Assembly (NCBI GenBank): GCA_028288025.1
Contig: JAQBOM010000021.1
Location: forward strand, 79,608-143,607
Source: Mucilaginibacter sp.
GTDB lineage: Bacteria > Bacteroidota > Bacteroidia > Sphingobacteriales > Sphingobacteriaceae
DNA length: 64,000 nucleotides
Direction of reading: 5' to 3'
This document shows positions 55,576 to 64,000 of the stretch, one piece after another. The position numbers were made by a program, and so were the translations under genes. Position 1 is the stretch's first letter, and every line of letters begins with the position of its first letter. A model generated the notes under the pieces. The model searched no databases. It was not told where the DNA came from and saw only the letters and a list, made by a program, of their open reading frames with translations.

Positions 55576-56151
55576 TTAACCCTCTATTCTTATATCATAC
55601 TTGGCCAGCAACCCCGGCAAACCTTGCACCGAAAATCTTGCCTTCTTTAAGTTATTAATGTCGGGGTCAATAATAAAATTGTACGACGTTCTGAAGTCGG
55701 CATTTTTTAAGACCGTGTGATTAAAAAATGCACGGTGCAGGTTACAATTATTGAATTGCACCTCGGTAAGGTCGGCTTCAGTAAAATCTGTTTCAATAAG
55801 GGAGCAATCATTGAATTTTGCCCCTTTGTTTTTCTTTTTGTAAAAGATAGCATTATCCAGCAGGCAGTTCGTAAAACTCACTTCAAACAAAAAATCGTTG
55901 CTTTTGCTGAAATCAGCACCGGCCAATTTGCAGCTTTTAAACTGAACATCCTGTAAACCCGTGCCTGATAATTTTATGAGTGACAGGTTGCACTCGTCGA
56001 AGAAACAATTCACGAAGGTTAATCCCGAAAGATCGGCATACGAAAGGTCGCTGCTGATAAAGCGGCAATTTTCGAACGTGCGTTTGTTACCTGTGATTGC
56101 TTCGGCCGAAATTTTTGTGAAAGTTTTATCCTCTTCTATATCGGGTATCAT
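55576..56151 (-). CDS. Pentapeptide-repeat protein
   Basis: 191 residues. Repeats of the A(D/N)LxX form run through the protein: YADLSGLTF, NLSLIKLSG, GADFSKSND, NAIFYKKKN, ETDFTEADLTEVQF, NADFRTSYN. They should fold as a right-handed quadrilateral beta-helix. Length and layout resemble the QnrB/McbG-like group, some of which protect DNA gyrase by DNA mimicry; most are uncharacterised, so no such activity is claimed. Single gene. Confidence 0.88.
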   Translation of the reverse strand: MIPDIEEDKTFTKISAEAITGNKRTFENCRFISSDLSYADLSGLTFVNCFFDECNLSLIKLSGTGLQDVQFKSCKLAGADFSKSNDFLFEVSFTNCLLDNAIFYKKKNKGAKFNDCSLIETDFTEADLTEVQFNNCNLHRAFFNHTVLKNADFRTSYNFIIDPDINNLKKARFSVQGLPGLLAKYDIRIEG

Positions 56152-56240
56152 GATGCAAAATAAGCTTTATACTACATTTTATCCAAGGCTATTTGTTGCT
56201 GTTCGATTTTATCATATTTTACAGCCTCAAATATTAAATA

Positions 56241-58016
56241 ATGACAAATCGCGCCAAAGCTCTTATCAACGTTGCCCTTATAGCCGGTATTATCCTTCCA
56301 TTCGCAGCCAGATCGCAGGCCAGTAAAGACTGGATAACCAAATCAAACAGTTATACCAAATTGCTGCTGGATGTCGATAAAAAATATTCTCCCGAACTAG
56401 GCTCATCACAGGGATTGGCTTTTTACGATACATTGATAGCCAAACCTACGCTTGCCAACGACCAGGCCGAACGCAAAGAAAGGATGAGCGCCGTGGCTTT
56501 ATTAAAGCAGGCCAGGCAAAAGGAAACGAATACCGCGTTAAAACAGGATTTGGATATCCTGATCAACCGATCGGAGCTTGGCTTTAAACAGCAAGACTTT
56601 AACTTAAACCGGCAGGTGCCATTTGTGAATGTGACGGGAACTGTGTTCAGGGGCATACAAACTTTGCTTGATGATCAAACTCCTGTTGAAAGACGAAACG
56701 CGGCGATGATCCGACTGCGCAAATATGCGGGAATGGTAAAAGGATATGAACCGATCGCCTCGATATGGAAGGACCGTATAACGAAACAAATGCTTAAACC
56801 GGGTATGATATACCCGTCCAAACAGCAAATGGAAGTTGAGCTTTCGCACAATTCGAGTTTGGTAAACGGTCTTGAGCAGCTGTTTAAAAAATATAACCTG
56901 GCTGGCTGGGAACAACCTTACGCCGTCATAAAAAAACAACTGGAAGACTATGATGCCTGGACAAAAGCCAACGTTATGCCAAAAGCGCGTACCGATTTCA
57001 GGCTGCCACAGGAAGAATATCAGCTGAATTTATTAGGCTACGGTATCGACATTCCTCCTGCCGAACTGGCGAAAATGGCACATGCCGCATTTACCGATAT
57101 ACAAAACCAAATGAAACCGCTGGCTGAGCAGGTCGCCAAAAAATATAACCTGCCTTCAAGTGATTACAGGGACGTAATTAAGTATTTGAAAAAAGACCAG
57201 CTCCAGGGCGACTCCATCATGCCGCTGTACAAAAGACACCTGGCAGATATCGAAGCTATTATCCGCGAGCACCACCTGGTAACTTTACCTGGGCGGCCCG
57301 CCATTATACGGCTGGCAACCGAGGCCGAAACCGCGCAGCAGCCGGCCCCGCACATGGTGCCGCCGCCATTTTTGAATAATACCGGGCAGCGCGGCGTATT
57401 TGTTTTGCCATTGAACATGCCTCCGGCACCCGGTGAGAAAGTAGATAAATACAATGATTTTACCTTCGAGGCAGCCTCATGGACATTAACCGCCCACGAA
57501 GCCCGGCCCGGGCACGAGCTTCAATTTGATAAAATGGTAGAAGAAGGTGTTTCGCAGGCCAGGGTGCTGTATGCGTTTAACTCAACCAACGTGGAAGGCT
57601 GGGGGCTATACGCCGAATATATAATGCGCCCCTATATGCCGGTTGAAGGCCAATTGGTTTCCCTGGACTACCGCCTTCAGCGCGCAGCCCGCGCTTTTTT
57701 AGACCCTGAACTCCAGGCGGGCATCATTACCCAGCAGCAGGCGCTCGATTTGTTGATGAATGACGTTGTACTGTCACATGCTTTTGCCAAACAAGAAGTA
57801 GAACGCTATAGCTTAAGGGCGCCAGGCCAGGCCAATAGTTATTTCTATGGTTTCACCAAGCTTGTAGCACTGCGAAAAGATGTAGAAAAGGCTTTAGGCG
57901 ATAAATTTAGCCAGCAGCGTTTTCACGATTTTATCCTGTCGCAGGGCATTTTGCCACCGGCATTAATGAGAGAGGCGGTGATGAATGAGTTTGTTGCGAA
58001 GGAGAGTAGTAGATAG
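56241..58016 (+). CDS. DUF885-family secreted protein, putative metallopeptidase
   Basis: 591 residues. Signal peptide-like N-terminus (ALINVALIAGIILPFAARSQ). The zinc-type motif is HEARPGHELQF, followed by GWGLYAEYIM with the likely third ligand Glu. Same family as 27938-29713 but divergent in sequence and not lipidated: there is no Cys at the signal peptide end. Probably periplasmic. Substrate unknown. Followed by a large inverted repeat. Confidence 0.87.
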   Translation: MTNRAKALINVALIAGIILPFAARSQASKDWITKSNSYTKLLLDVDKKYSPELGSSQGLAFYDTLIAKPTLANDQAERKERMSAVALLKQARQKETNTALKQDLDILINRSELGFKQQDFNLNRQVPFVNVTGTVFRGIQTLLDDQTPVERRNAAMIRLRKYAGMVKGYEPIASIWKDRITKQMLKPGMIYPSKQQMEVELSHNSSLVNGLEQLFKKYNLAGWEQPYAVIKKQLEDYDAWTKANVMPKARTDFRLPQEEYQLNLLGYGIDIPPAELAKMAHAAFTDIQNQMKPLAEQVAKKYNLPSSDYRDVIKYLKKDQLQGDSIMPLYKRHLADIEAIIREHHLVTLPGRPAIIRLATEAETAQQPAPHMVPPPFLNNTGQRGVFVLPLNMPPAPGEKVDKYNDFTFEAASWTLTAHEARPGHELQFDKMVEEGVSQARVLYAFNSTNVEGWGLYAEYIMRPYMPVEGQLVSLDYRLQRAARAFLDPELQAGIITQQQALDLLMNDVVLSHAFAKQEVERYSLRAPGQANSYFYGFTKLVALRKDVEKALGDKFSQQRFHDFILSQGILPPALMREAVMNEFVAKESSR

Positions 58017-58030
58017 AAGCAAGATTGTGA

Positions 58031-58087
58031 GAGGCAAGAAGCAAGATAACTGCTTGATTTTCTTGCTTCTTGCTTCTTGCCTCTTAA
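58031..58087. repeat. Heptad-built inverted repeat between converging genes
   Basis: Sixteen-base perfect arms (58031-58046 and 58068-58083) with a 21-base loop. The sequence is also in 7-base register: GAGGCAA, GAAGCAA, GATAACT, GCTTGAT, TTTCTTG, CTTCTTG, CTTCTTG, CCTCTTA. No T-run follows on either strand, so it is not a classical terminator, although it may still act as one. Confidence 0.85.
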
Positions 58088-58108
58088 CGTCTATCGCTCT
58101 CCATACCC

Positions 58109-61100
58109 CTACATATTCCTCCGGTACTGCCCGCCGACCTCATAAAGGGCATGAGATATTTGCCCAAGCGAGCAATACTTACAGGCTTCCATCAGGCTTT
58201 CAAAAATATTTTCACCAGCAACGGCGGTTTTTTGCAGGTTTGTTAATAGCTGCGGGATATTGTGTTCATTGCGGTGCTGAAACTCGTGCAGCGCAGTGAT
58301 CTGGAACTCTTTTTCTTCTTCGGTGGCCCGGATCACTTCCGACGGTACAATGGTTGGCGAACCTTTTTTATTCAGGAAGGTATTTACACCCACGATCGGG
58401 TATTCGCCGGTATGTTTCAAGGTTTCGTAGTACAGCGATTCTTCCTGTATCTTGCTGCGCTGGTACATGGTTTCCATGGCACCCAATACGCCACCGCGGT
58501 CGTTGATCGCTTTAAATTCAGCCAACACAGCTTCTTCAACCAGGTCGGTCAGCTCTTCAATGATGAACGCGCCCTGCAAAGGGTTTTCATTCTTAGCCAG
58601 GCCCAGTTCCCGGTTTATAATTAGCTGTATGGCCATTGCGCGGCGTACCGATTCCTCGGTCGGTGTAGTTATCGCTTCATCATACGCGTTGGTATGCAGC
58701 GAGTTGCAGTTATCGTAAATAGCATACAAAGCCTGCAGCGTGGTGCGTATGTCGTTAAAATCAATTTCCTGCGCATGCAGGGAACGCCCGCTGGTTTGGA
58801 TATGATACTTCAGCTTTTGCGAGCGGTCGTTTCCTTTGTATTTATTTTTAACCGCCTTTGCCCAAATACGCCTGGCTACACGGCCTATTACCGAGTATTC
58901 GGGGTCAATACCGTTCGAGAAAAAGAACGACAGGTTTGGCGCGAAATCGTCGATATGCATGCCCCGGCTCAAGTAATACTCTACGTAAGTAAACCCATTC
59001 GATAAGGTAAAGGCCAATTGCGTTATCGGGTTGGCTCCCGCCTCGGCAATATGGTAGCCGGATATGGAAACCGAATAAAAATTACGGACCTTTTGATCAA
59101 TAAAATATTGCTGGATATCGCCCATCATCCGCAAGGCGAACTCGGTTGAAAATATACAGGTATTCTGCGCCTGGTCTTCCTTCAAAATATCCGCTTGCAC
59201 AGTACCCCGTACACTTGCTATTGCATGGGCTTTTACTTTTTCATAAACATCGGCGGGCAAAACCTGGTCGCCGGTAAGGCCCAATAGCATTAAGCCAAGA
59301 CCACTATTACCCGCAGGCAATTTAGCACTTTGATAGTGCGGACGCTTCAACCCCTTATCGTCATACAGCTCCTTAAACTTCGCCTCAACCAAATGTTCGA
59401 GTTTATGCTCTGTAATATATTTTTCACATTGCTGGTCAATGGCCGCGTTCATAAAAAAGCCGAGCAACATAGGCGCGGGCCCGTTTATGGTCATGGATAC
59501 CGATGTAGCAGCCTCGCAAAGGTCAAACCCGGAGTATAATTTTTTAGCATCATCCAGCGTAGCTATGCTCACGCCGGAGTTACCTATCTTACCATAAATA
59601 TCCGGCCGGATATGCGGATCCTCGCCATACAATGTAACCGAGTCAAACGCGGTCGACAGCCTGTGCGCAGGCTGCCCAAGCGATACATAATGAAAACGTT
59701 TATTGGTACGTTCAGGGCCGCCCTCACCGGCAAACATACGGGTGGGATCTTCGCCTTCCCTCTTGAGTGGGAAAACCCCCGCGGCATATGGAAATTCGCC
59801 CGGCAAATTTTCAGTCAGCAGCCAGCGCAGTATATCACCCGATGCCTCGTATTTCGGCAAGGCGATTTTGGGAATACGCAACTGCGACAGCGATGTATAA
59901 TAAAGCGGTAGTTTGATCTCCTTATTTCTTACCTTATATATAAAATTCTCAGCGGTATATTGTTTAATGGTTTCGGGCCATTGTTTGAGCAGGCATTTAC
60001 ATTCGGGGTGCAGGTGCGCTTCGAGGTGTTTTTGTACCTCCTGTAGAGACGCAATACTTTGCGTCTCGGTTTGTGGTATCAATTCAATCGCACCCTCAAT
60101 CTGGTACAGCTGCTGCGCTATTTTACACTGCTCATTCACCCATTGTTTATAAGCATTGCTGCTTTCAACGATCTCGGCCAGGTACCTATTTCTGTCAGGC
60201 GGAATGATATATTTTTTTTCTGACTCTCCACCTTTCACCTTTAACCCTTCACCTTTTGCCTCAAACTCCACCCCGGTTTTTGTTTTGATCATTTTCATCA
60301 ACGCGGTGAACAACGCGTTCATCCCAGGGTCGTTAAATTGCGAAGCCATTGTACCGTAAACGGGGATATCTTCATCCTTCGCGTCAAAAAGCTTATGGTT
60401 GCGTTTATACTGCTTACGCACATCGCGGATCGCATCAAGCGCGCCGCGCTTATCAAACTTGTTGAGCGCCACCATATCGGCAAAATCAAGCATGTCAATT
60501 TTCTCAAGCTGCGTAGCTGCACCAAACTCAGGCGTCATTACGTATAGCGACAGATCGCAATAATCCGTGATCATCGTGTCCGACTGCCCGATGCCGGATG
60601 TCTCCACAATGATCAAATCATAACCCGCCGCCTTGCAAATATCAATGCTTTCCTGCACGTGTTTTGAGAGTGCCAGGTTGGCTTGCCTTGTGGCCAGCGA
60701 ACGCATGTACACCCGCGGGCTATTGATCGCATTCATCCGGATCCGGTCGCCGAGTAGGGCGCCGCCCGTTTTACGTTTGGAGGGGTCCACCGAGATGATC
60801 GCCAGCGTTTTATCCGTCTCCATTAAAAACCTGCGGACGAACTCATCCACAAGCGACGATTTCCCCGAGCCACCCGTGCCGGTTATCCCGATCACGGGGA
60901 TATGAGTGGCATTGATCAGCTTATGTACTTCGCTTAAAAAATGGTCGGCTTCTTTCGGGTAGTTCTCAACGATGCTGATAGCTGTGGCAATGGATTGTAT
61001 ATCTTTTTGCGGCAAGTGCTTCAGCTCGCCGTTTAGTTTTATTTTATTCTGGAAGTCGCATTTCTGGAGCATATCATTTATCATGCCTTGCAGCCCCATT

Positions 61101-61486
61101 TTGCGGCCGTCATCCGGCGAATATATCTTGGTAACACCGTAGGCTTCCAACTCAGCGATCTCGTTAGGCAGGAACACCCCCCCCCCGCCGCCAAAAATTT
61201 TGATATGCCCGGCGCCGCGCTCTTTCAGCAGATCGTGCATGTATTTAAAGTATTCCACGTGGCCGCCCTGGTACGATGTTAAGGCTATGCCCTGCACATC
61301 TTCCTGGATGGCACAATTCACCACCTCCTCAACCGAACGGTTATGACCCAAATGGATCACTTCCGCGCCTGATGATTGTAAAATACGGCGCATGATATTA
61401 ATAGTGGCATCGTGCCCATCGAACAGGGATGCAGCTGTAACAAAACGAATTTTGTACTGGGATTGGTAGGGTGTAATGCTTTCCAT
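58109..61486 (-). CDS. icmF: Fused isobutyryl-CoA mutase
   Basis: 1125 residues, three parts. N-terminal B12-binding domain with [11 protein letters not shown] (axial His25) and [11 protein letters not shown]; a MeaI-type G3E GTPase chaperone with P-loop GTGGSGKSS (203-211), [22 protein letters not shown] and NKFD; then the (beta/alpha)8 mutase domain from about residue 540. This fusion is diagnostic of IcmF, which interconverts isobutyryl-CoA and n-butyryl-CoA or related substrates and loads its own cofactor. The gene contains a run of ten G residues (plus-strand C at 61177-61186) in the codons for Gly101-Val104. ATG at 61486. Confidence 0.96.
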   Translation of the reverse strand: MESITPYQSQYKIRFVTAASLFDGHDATINIMRRILQSSGAEVIHLGHNRSVEEVVNCAIQEDVQGIALTSYQGGHVEYFKYMHDLLKERGAGHIKIFGGGGGVFLPNEIAELEAYGVTKIYSPDDGRKMGLQGMINDMLQKCDFQNKIKLNGELKHLPQKDIQSIATAISIVENYPKEADHFLSEVHKLINATHIPVIGITGTGGSGKSSLVDEFVRRFLMETDKTLAIISVDPSKRKTGGALLGDRIRMNAINSPRVYMRSLATRQANLALSKHVQESIDICKAAGYDLIIVETSGIGQSDTMITDYCDLSLYVMTPEFGAATQLEKIDMLDFADMVALNKFDKRGALDAIRDVRKQYKRNHKLFDAKDEDIPVYGTMASQFNDPGMNALFTALMKMIKTKTGVEFEAKGEGLKVKGGESEKKYIIPPDRNRYLAEIVESSNAYKQWVNEQCKIAQQLYQIEGAIELIPQTETQSIASLQEVQKHLEAHLHPECKCLLKQWPETIKQYTAENFIYKVRNKEIKLPLYYTSLSQLRIPKIALPKYEASGDILRWLLTENLPGEFPYAAGVFPLKREGEDPTRMFAGEGGPERTNKRFHYVSLGQPAHRLSTAFDSVTLYGEDPHIRPDIYGKIGNSGVSIATLDDAKKLYSGFDLCEAATSVSMTINGPAPMLLGFFMNAAIDQQCEKYITEHKLEHLVEAKFKELYDDKGLKRPHYQSAKLPAGNSGLGLMLLGLTGDQVLPADVYEKVKAHAIASVRGTVQADILKEDQAQNTCIFSTEFALRMMGDIQQYFIDQKVRNFYSVSISGYHIAEAGANPITQLAFTLSNGFTYVEYYLSRGMHIDDFAPNLSFFFSNGIDPEYSVIGRVARRIWAKAVKNKYKGNDRSQKLKYHIQTSGRSLHAQEIDFNDIRTTLQALYAIYDNCNSLHTNAYDEAITTPTEESVRRAMAIQLIINRELGLAKNENPLQGAFIIEELTDLVEEAVLAEFKAINDRGGVLGAMETMYQRSKIQEESLYYETLKHTGEYPIVGVNTFLNKKGSPTIVPSEVIRATEEEKEFQITALHEFQHRNEHNIPQLLTNLQKTAVAGENIFESLMEACKYCSLGQISHALYEVGGQYRRNM

Positions 61487-61603
61487 GGCAGGCGCAATTG
61501 GTACGATGCAAAATTAACCAAAATAAAGTAACTATGCGTGCATAATATTATTGCTCACTTGTCGTGTACTGAAGTACCCGATAGAATCAATCCGCCGAAA
61601 AAT

Positions 61604-61641
61604 TTAAGAAAAAAAGAGAGGTGCCGATGACACCTCTCTTT
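61604..61641 (-). terminator. Terminator of the Ser-rich small gene
   Basis: Perfect 11-base stem (61613-61623 with 61631-61641, core GAGAGGTG) followed on the minus strand by TTTTTTT. It lies 49 bases beyond the stop of the 43-residue gene. Confidence 0.85.
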
Positions 61642-61689
61642 CGATAAAATGATTAAATTTTAAAAGTCTGAAAACTGGGTTACATCACT

Positions 61690-61821
61690 TTATCTGCTGC
61701 TTTGAGAACCTGAACCTGATTTAGAAGATTTGTTACCTTGTGATTTGTTGTCACTTGATGAATTTCCTCTTTTCGATGAAGAGTTGTTTCCTTTTTCACT
61801 TGAACTTTTTGTAGTTGCCAT
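61690..61821 (-). CDS. 43-residue Ser/Lys/Gly/Asn-rich small protein
   Basis: ATG 61821 to TAA 61690. The product starts MATTKSSSEKGNNSSSKRGN and ends SGSGSQSSR: about half Ser, with Lys, Gly, Asn and Gln making up most of the rest and almost no hydrophobic residue, so it must be disordered. It has its own strong terminator, which argues that it is expressed. Function unknown; the composition recalls small stress-related disordered proteins, which is inference only. Confidence 0.6.
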   Translation of the reverse strand: MATTKSSSEKGNNSSSKRGNSSSDNKSQGNKSSKSGSGSQSSR

Positions 61822-62092
61822 GATTTTCTAAATTTAGTTTAACATGTGGTTACTTACTTACAATAAGCTTCAAAATCGTGCCGTGGTTAAATTAGCGTAA
61901 ATAAAACTATAGCTAAAAACCAATGATCTGATTTACAATAATTTAACTTTTAATTAATTTTATTAATAATTAAGAAGTGTTTTTATTTTTATATAAAGTG
62001 TCGGCAAATGTTGACACACTTACCGGCACTGCTATAAGCATACCAAATTAAATTTTGCGGGGAATAATTTTTGACCTTTATCTTAACGCTTA

Positions 62093-62665
62093 TCAGGTTC
62101 GCGCCGGCTGGTAGTGAAGCACCACAATTCCGCATGCAAAAGGGGTTGCCTTCACCAGGTTCAGGCTCATCCGCGCATCTCTGTTTTTATAAATAGACAT
62201 GCCATCGTCGATGACCGCCGGGTTAATAAAAAGATGATATTCGTCGATCAGGTCGTGCTTGATTAAGTTCGAAACAAACTCTGCGCCACCATAGGCAATA
62301 ATGCCTTTACCGGGCTGGCTTTTTAAGTGGTTAACTTCGGCCGAAATATCACCTTTCGCGAGGTCGGTATTTTCCCATTCTGATTTCTCAAGTGTTTTTG
62401 AAAATACCACCTTGTGCGTGTCGCACATTTTTTTCCCGAAGTCATATTGCGGGTTGCCCGGCTCCTGCACCACCGACTCCCAGTACTGGACAAAACCGCC
62501 GGTCATTTTCCGGCCCAGCAGGATGCAGTCAACCGAGTCGGTTAGCCCGTTCACATAATTTTTAAGCTCGTCATCCCAGTTCCAGGTCATCCAGTCCATT
62601 TCGCCATTCGGCCCCGCAACAAATCCGTCAACGGATAATTGCACCTGTAATTTTAATTGTCTCAT
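62093..62665 (-). CDS. RibD C-terminal/dihydrofolate-reductase-like protein
   Basis: 190 residues. LKLQVQLSVDGFVAGPNGEMDW and CILLGRKMTGGF are the RibD-C/DHFR fold N-terminus; GIIAYGGAEFVSNLIKHDLIDEYHLFINP is its NADP-binding GGA segment. Members are NADPH-dependent reductases of unknown substrate, common as single copies in Bacteroidota. Not the folate enzyme FolA. ATG at 62665. Confidence 0.88.
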   Translation of the reverse strand: MRQLKLQVQLSVDGFVAGPNGEMDWMTWNWDDELKNYVNGLTDSVDCILLGRKMTGGFVQYWESVVQEPGNPQYDFGKKMCDTHKVVFSKTLEKSEWENTDLAKGDISAEVNHLKSQPGKGIIAYGGAEFVSNLIKHDLIDEYHLFINPAVIDDGMSIYKNRDARMSLNLVKATPFACGIVVLHYQPART

Positions 62666-62706
62666 TGTGTATCATTTGATGTCGACAAAAAACTATTTTT
62701 TCTCCG

Positions 62707-62853
62707 CCACCCTCTTTACGCTGCAGGCGGGGAGAGGGTCGACCAGCGCAGCGTAGTCGGGGTGAGTCCACGCTAATGCCGCTCGTATAGTTAACTCACC
62801 CGGTCATCGTTACACTCGACCACCCTCTCTCCAGGCGGACCGGGAAAGAGGGT
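62707..62853. repeat. Large imperfect inverted repeat
   Basis: Two facing ~62-base arms (62707-62768 and 62791-62853) share ACCCTCTTT, GAGAGGGT, GTCGA and GGTGAGT in the same order on opposite strands. Probably a dispersed palindromic element; the core ACCCTCTC recurs at 27051. Confidence 0.7.
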
Positions 62854-62909
62854 TAAACTCCAATAATTTTTATTGCCCATGATCTGCTTCTGACCTCCGA
62901 CTTTGGCAC

Positions 62910-63414
62910 TCACTCCCCGTCGTATGCCCGCTTCAATTCCGCTACATCAATCTTTACCATTTTCATCATTGCCTGCATTACCCTTCCCGCTTTAGCCCGG
63001 TCAGGGTCGCCAAGCAGTTGCCCTAAAGCGTCGGGTACAATTTGCCTAGCTAACGCCAAATTTATCAGTGATCCAGCCGCATTGCATAGCCTTTCCGCCT
63101 TCCAGCAGTTTATCCCAGTATTCATCAACTTCCTCCTGGTCTTTACAATGCACAAAAAATGATGTAGCCGGGGAAAACTTAAAATGCGGCCCGCCGTTCA
63201 GGGCCGAAAATTCAACCCCGTCCAGCCAAAACGTTGCCGACATGACCGAACCCTTTGCCCCAGGCCCCGCGTCCCCGTAACGCGAAACATTCCCTTTCCG
63301 CGAGTTTCTAAAAACCGTGGTATAAAAATCCATAGCCTCTTCGGCCTCGCTGTCAAACCATAAAAATGGTGTGATCTTAGCCGAACCGGTAGTTTGGTCA
63401 TTGGTGCTTCTCAT
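62910..63414 (-). pseudogene. VOC/PhnB-like protein gene with one-base insertion
   Basis: The frame from ATG 63414 encodes a glyoxalase/PhnB-type fold (ITPFLWFDSEAEEAMDFYTTVF, SVMSATFWLDGVEFSALNGGP, CKDQEEVDEYWDKLLEGGK) and stops at TAG 63048-63046 right after CGWITDKFGVS. The next frame carries the rest of the family sequence, QIVPDALGQLLGDPDRAKAG to a stop at 62910. Removing one base, T at 63047 on the plus strand, restores SWQIVPDA, as family members read. Total length would be 167 residues, as expected. A recent frameshift or a sequencing error; VOC members of this group are often annotated 3-demethylubiquinone methyltransferase-like without proof. Confidence 0.85.
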
Positions 63415-63557
63415 CGTGTTATTTTATTTTAGTTTATAAAGTAAAGGTAATTAATAACCAGGCAGGCAGCGATAGGCACAAATGCCATTTTCAGGGGGAG
63501 ATGAGGACAAAAACTATCAACCTGGTATGAAAAGAAAAGTTATTTAATTTAACCTTA

Positions 63558-63646
63558 GTTGCGTTAGTGATAGAAGTGGATACCGGCCCGTGGCTAAGGC
63601 CTGCAGGCGTATGAGCGAAAAGCGCGGGCCAAAGGCAACGCCCAAC
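63558..63646 (+). ncRNA. Candidate structured RNA element
   Basis: Nested pairing: outer stem GTTG-CGTT (63558-63565) with AACG-(CC)-CAAC (63637-63646), inner perfect stem GGCCCG (63585-63590) with CGGGCC (63625-63630). The asymmetric internal loop is AGTGATAGAAGTGGATACC, and GCCTGCAGGC lies in the apical part. The GTTAGTGATAGAAGTGG loop looks like a conserved RNA motif rather than chance, and I recall similar spacers in other Bacteroidota; it may belong to a known class such as Flavo-1, but I cannot confirm that. Strand is uncertain because the stems fold on either strand. Confidence 0.5.
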
Positions 63647-63760
63647 AGAAAAGGATTCAAGACGTCAGAATCAGGAAAAAACTTCTTAAAATACCCATAA
63701 ATACCCATGTCCCAAGCTACTGAAACAAGTTCAGTATAACTGATTTTTCCATGACAATTT

Positions 63761-63772
63761 GACAAATTTGTC
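63761..63772. promoter_or_regulatory. Palindromic operator candidate upstream of htpG
   Basis: GACAAATTTGTC is a perfect 12-base palindrome, preceded by TGACAATTT (63752-63760), 66 bases before the htpG start. Its position fits a heat-shock or general operator; no regulator can be named. Confidence 0.45.
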
Positions 63773-63837
63773 CGTTTGGAACAGGGCTTGATAGTCAAGT
63801 GTAGAACAATAGTAAATCAAAAAAATAATCAATAGTT

Positions 63838-64000
63838 ATGCAAGAAAAAGGAACGATCTCGATACATACCGAGAACATTTTCCCAATCATCAAAAAGTTT
63901 TTATACTCCGACCATGAGATATTCCTGCGTGAGCTGGTTTCGAACGCGGTTGATGCTACTCAAAAAATAAAACGCCTGGCATCGCTTGGCCAATATAACG
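63838..64000 (+). CDS. htpG: Chaperone HtpG (Hsp90), N-terminal part
   Basis: Open from ATG 63838 to the window end, 54 residues. [20 protein letters not shown], then [20 protein letters not shown], which contains the Hsp90 signature (Y-S-x-K/H-E-x-F-L-R-E-L-x-S-N) with the ATP-binding Glu and Asn. Bacterial HtpG assists folding of client proteins. The remainder lies beyond the window. Confidence 0.95.
   Translation, partial: MQEKGTISIHTENIFPIIKKFLYSDHEIFLRELVSNAVDATQKIKRLASLGQYN

Noticed and set aside
61408..61430. Apparent loss of the last Gly of the DxHxxG cobalamin motif in icmF
   Set aside because: IcmF-type proteins normally read DGHDAxINIM here, so this is the family form and not a defect.
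63544..63798. 84-residue minus-strand ORF and a 29-codon plus-strand ORF before htpG
   Set aside because: Both run through the stem-loop element and a fragment (ACTGAAACAAGTTCAGT) of a kind I recall as a dispersed repeat; neither has a recognisable domain.

Overview
The window is chromosomal DNA of a member of the Bacteroidota, most likely a Mucilaginibacter-like Sphingobacteriaceae. I infer this from the gene content: a type IX secretion (CHU_C) sorting domain, a SusC/TonB-type outer-membrane barrel, a DUF5686 protein and an FtsL_2-type FtsL. Promoters of the -33 TTTG / -7 TAnnTTTG class point the same way. No species assignment is possible from the sequence alone.

Layout. 1-17.4 kb is mixed housekeeping and envelope genes: two APC permeases, a membrane pyrophosphatase (hppA), a PBP4-type peptidase (dacB), a Nudix hydrolase, a lipoprotein, a T9SS cargo protein, a UbiD-family decarboxylase, a TauE/SafE exporter with its DUF1634 partner, an outer-membrane barrel protein, and a HipA-like kinase overlapping a DUF3037 gene. 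17.5-25.4 kb is an unusual minus-strand array of seven paralogous single-pass membrane proteins that all begin MEVHHHP. One copy has an in-frame TAG. The array is interrupted by a TPR membrane protein and a cupin. 25.7-38.3 kb holds an alpha/beta hydrolase that lacks its catalytic serine, DinB, a DUF885 lipoprotein, ligA, a DUF5686 protein, dapA, a histone-H1-like small protein and an alpha-oxoamine synthase. 38.5-54.6 kb is a full minus-strand division/cell-wall (dcw) operon in the order mraZ-rsmH-ftsL-ftsI-murE-mraY-murD-ftsW-murG-murC-ftsQ-ftsA-ftsZ, with a clear three-repeat MraZ operator in front. 54.8-64 kb holds a hypothetical protein, a pentapeptide-repeat protein, a second DUF885 protein, the fused isobutyryl-CoA mutase icmF, a 43-residue Ser-rich protein, a RibD/DHFR-like reductase, a frameshifted VOC-family gene, a candidate structured RNA and the start of htpG.

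How genes fit together. dapA, murE (DNPR motif for meso-diaminopimelate), the other mur genes, dacB and ftsI cover steps from the diaminopimelate precursor to peptidoglycan assembly and trimming. The dcw genes overlap by a few bases at the front (mraZ to murE) and are separated by repeat-containing spacers further on.

Most unusual signals. (1) Many intergenic spacers contain short DNA built of 7-base units in register, with a different seven-letter word at different loci (CTAAYCT, GTCCATA, AAGTCYT, GCAGTTT, TCGGATG, GACTTCY, CTTCTTG). (2) The MEVHHHP paralog array is expanded together with two classes of repeated leader that place such heptads just before the start codon. (3) A 13-base phrase recurs at four mur/fts junctions and supplies the GTG start codons of murG and murD. 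No tRNA, rRNA, CRISPR array or intact insertion sequence was seen.
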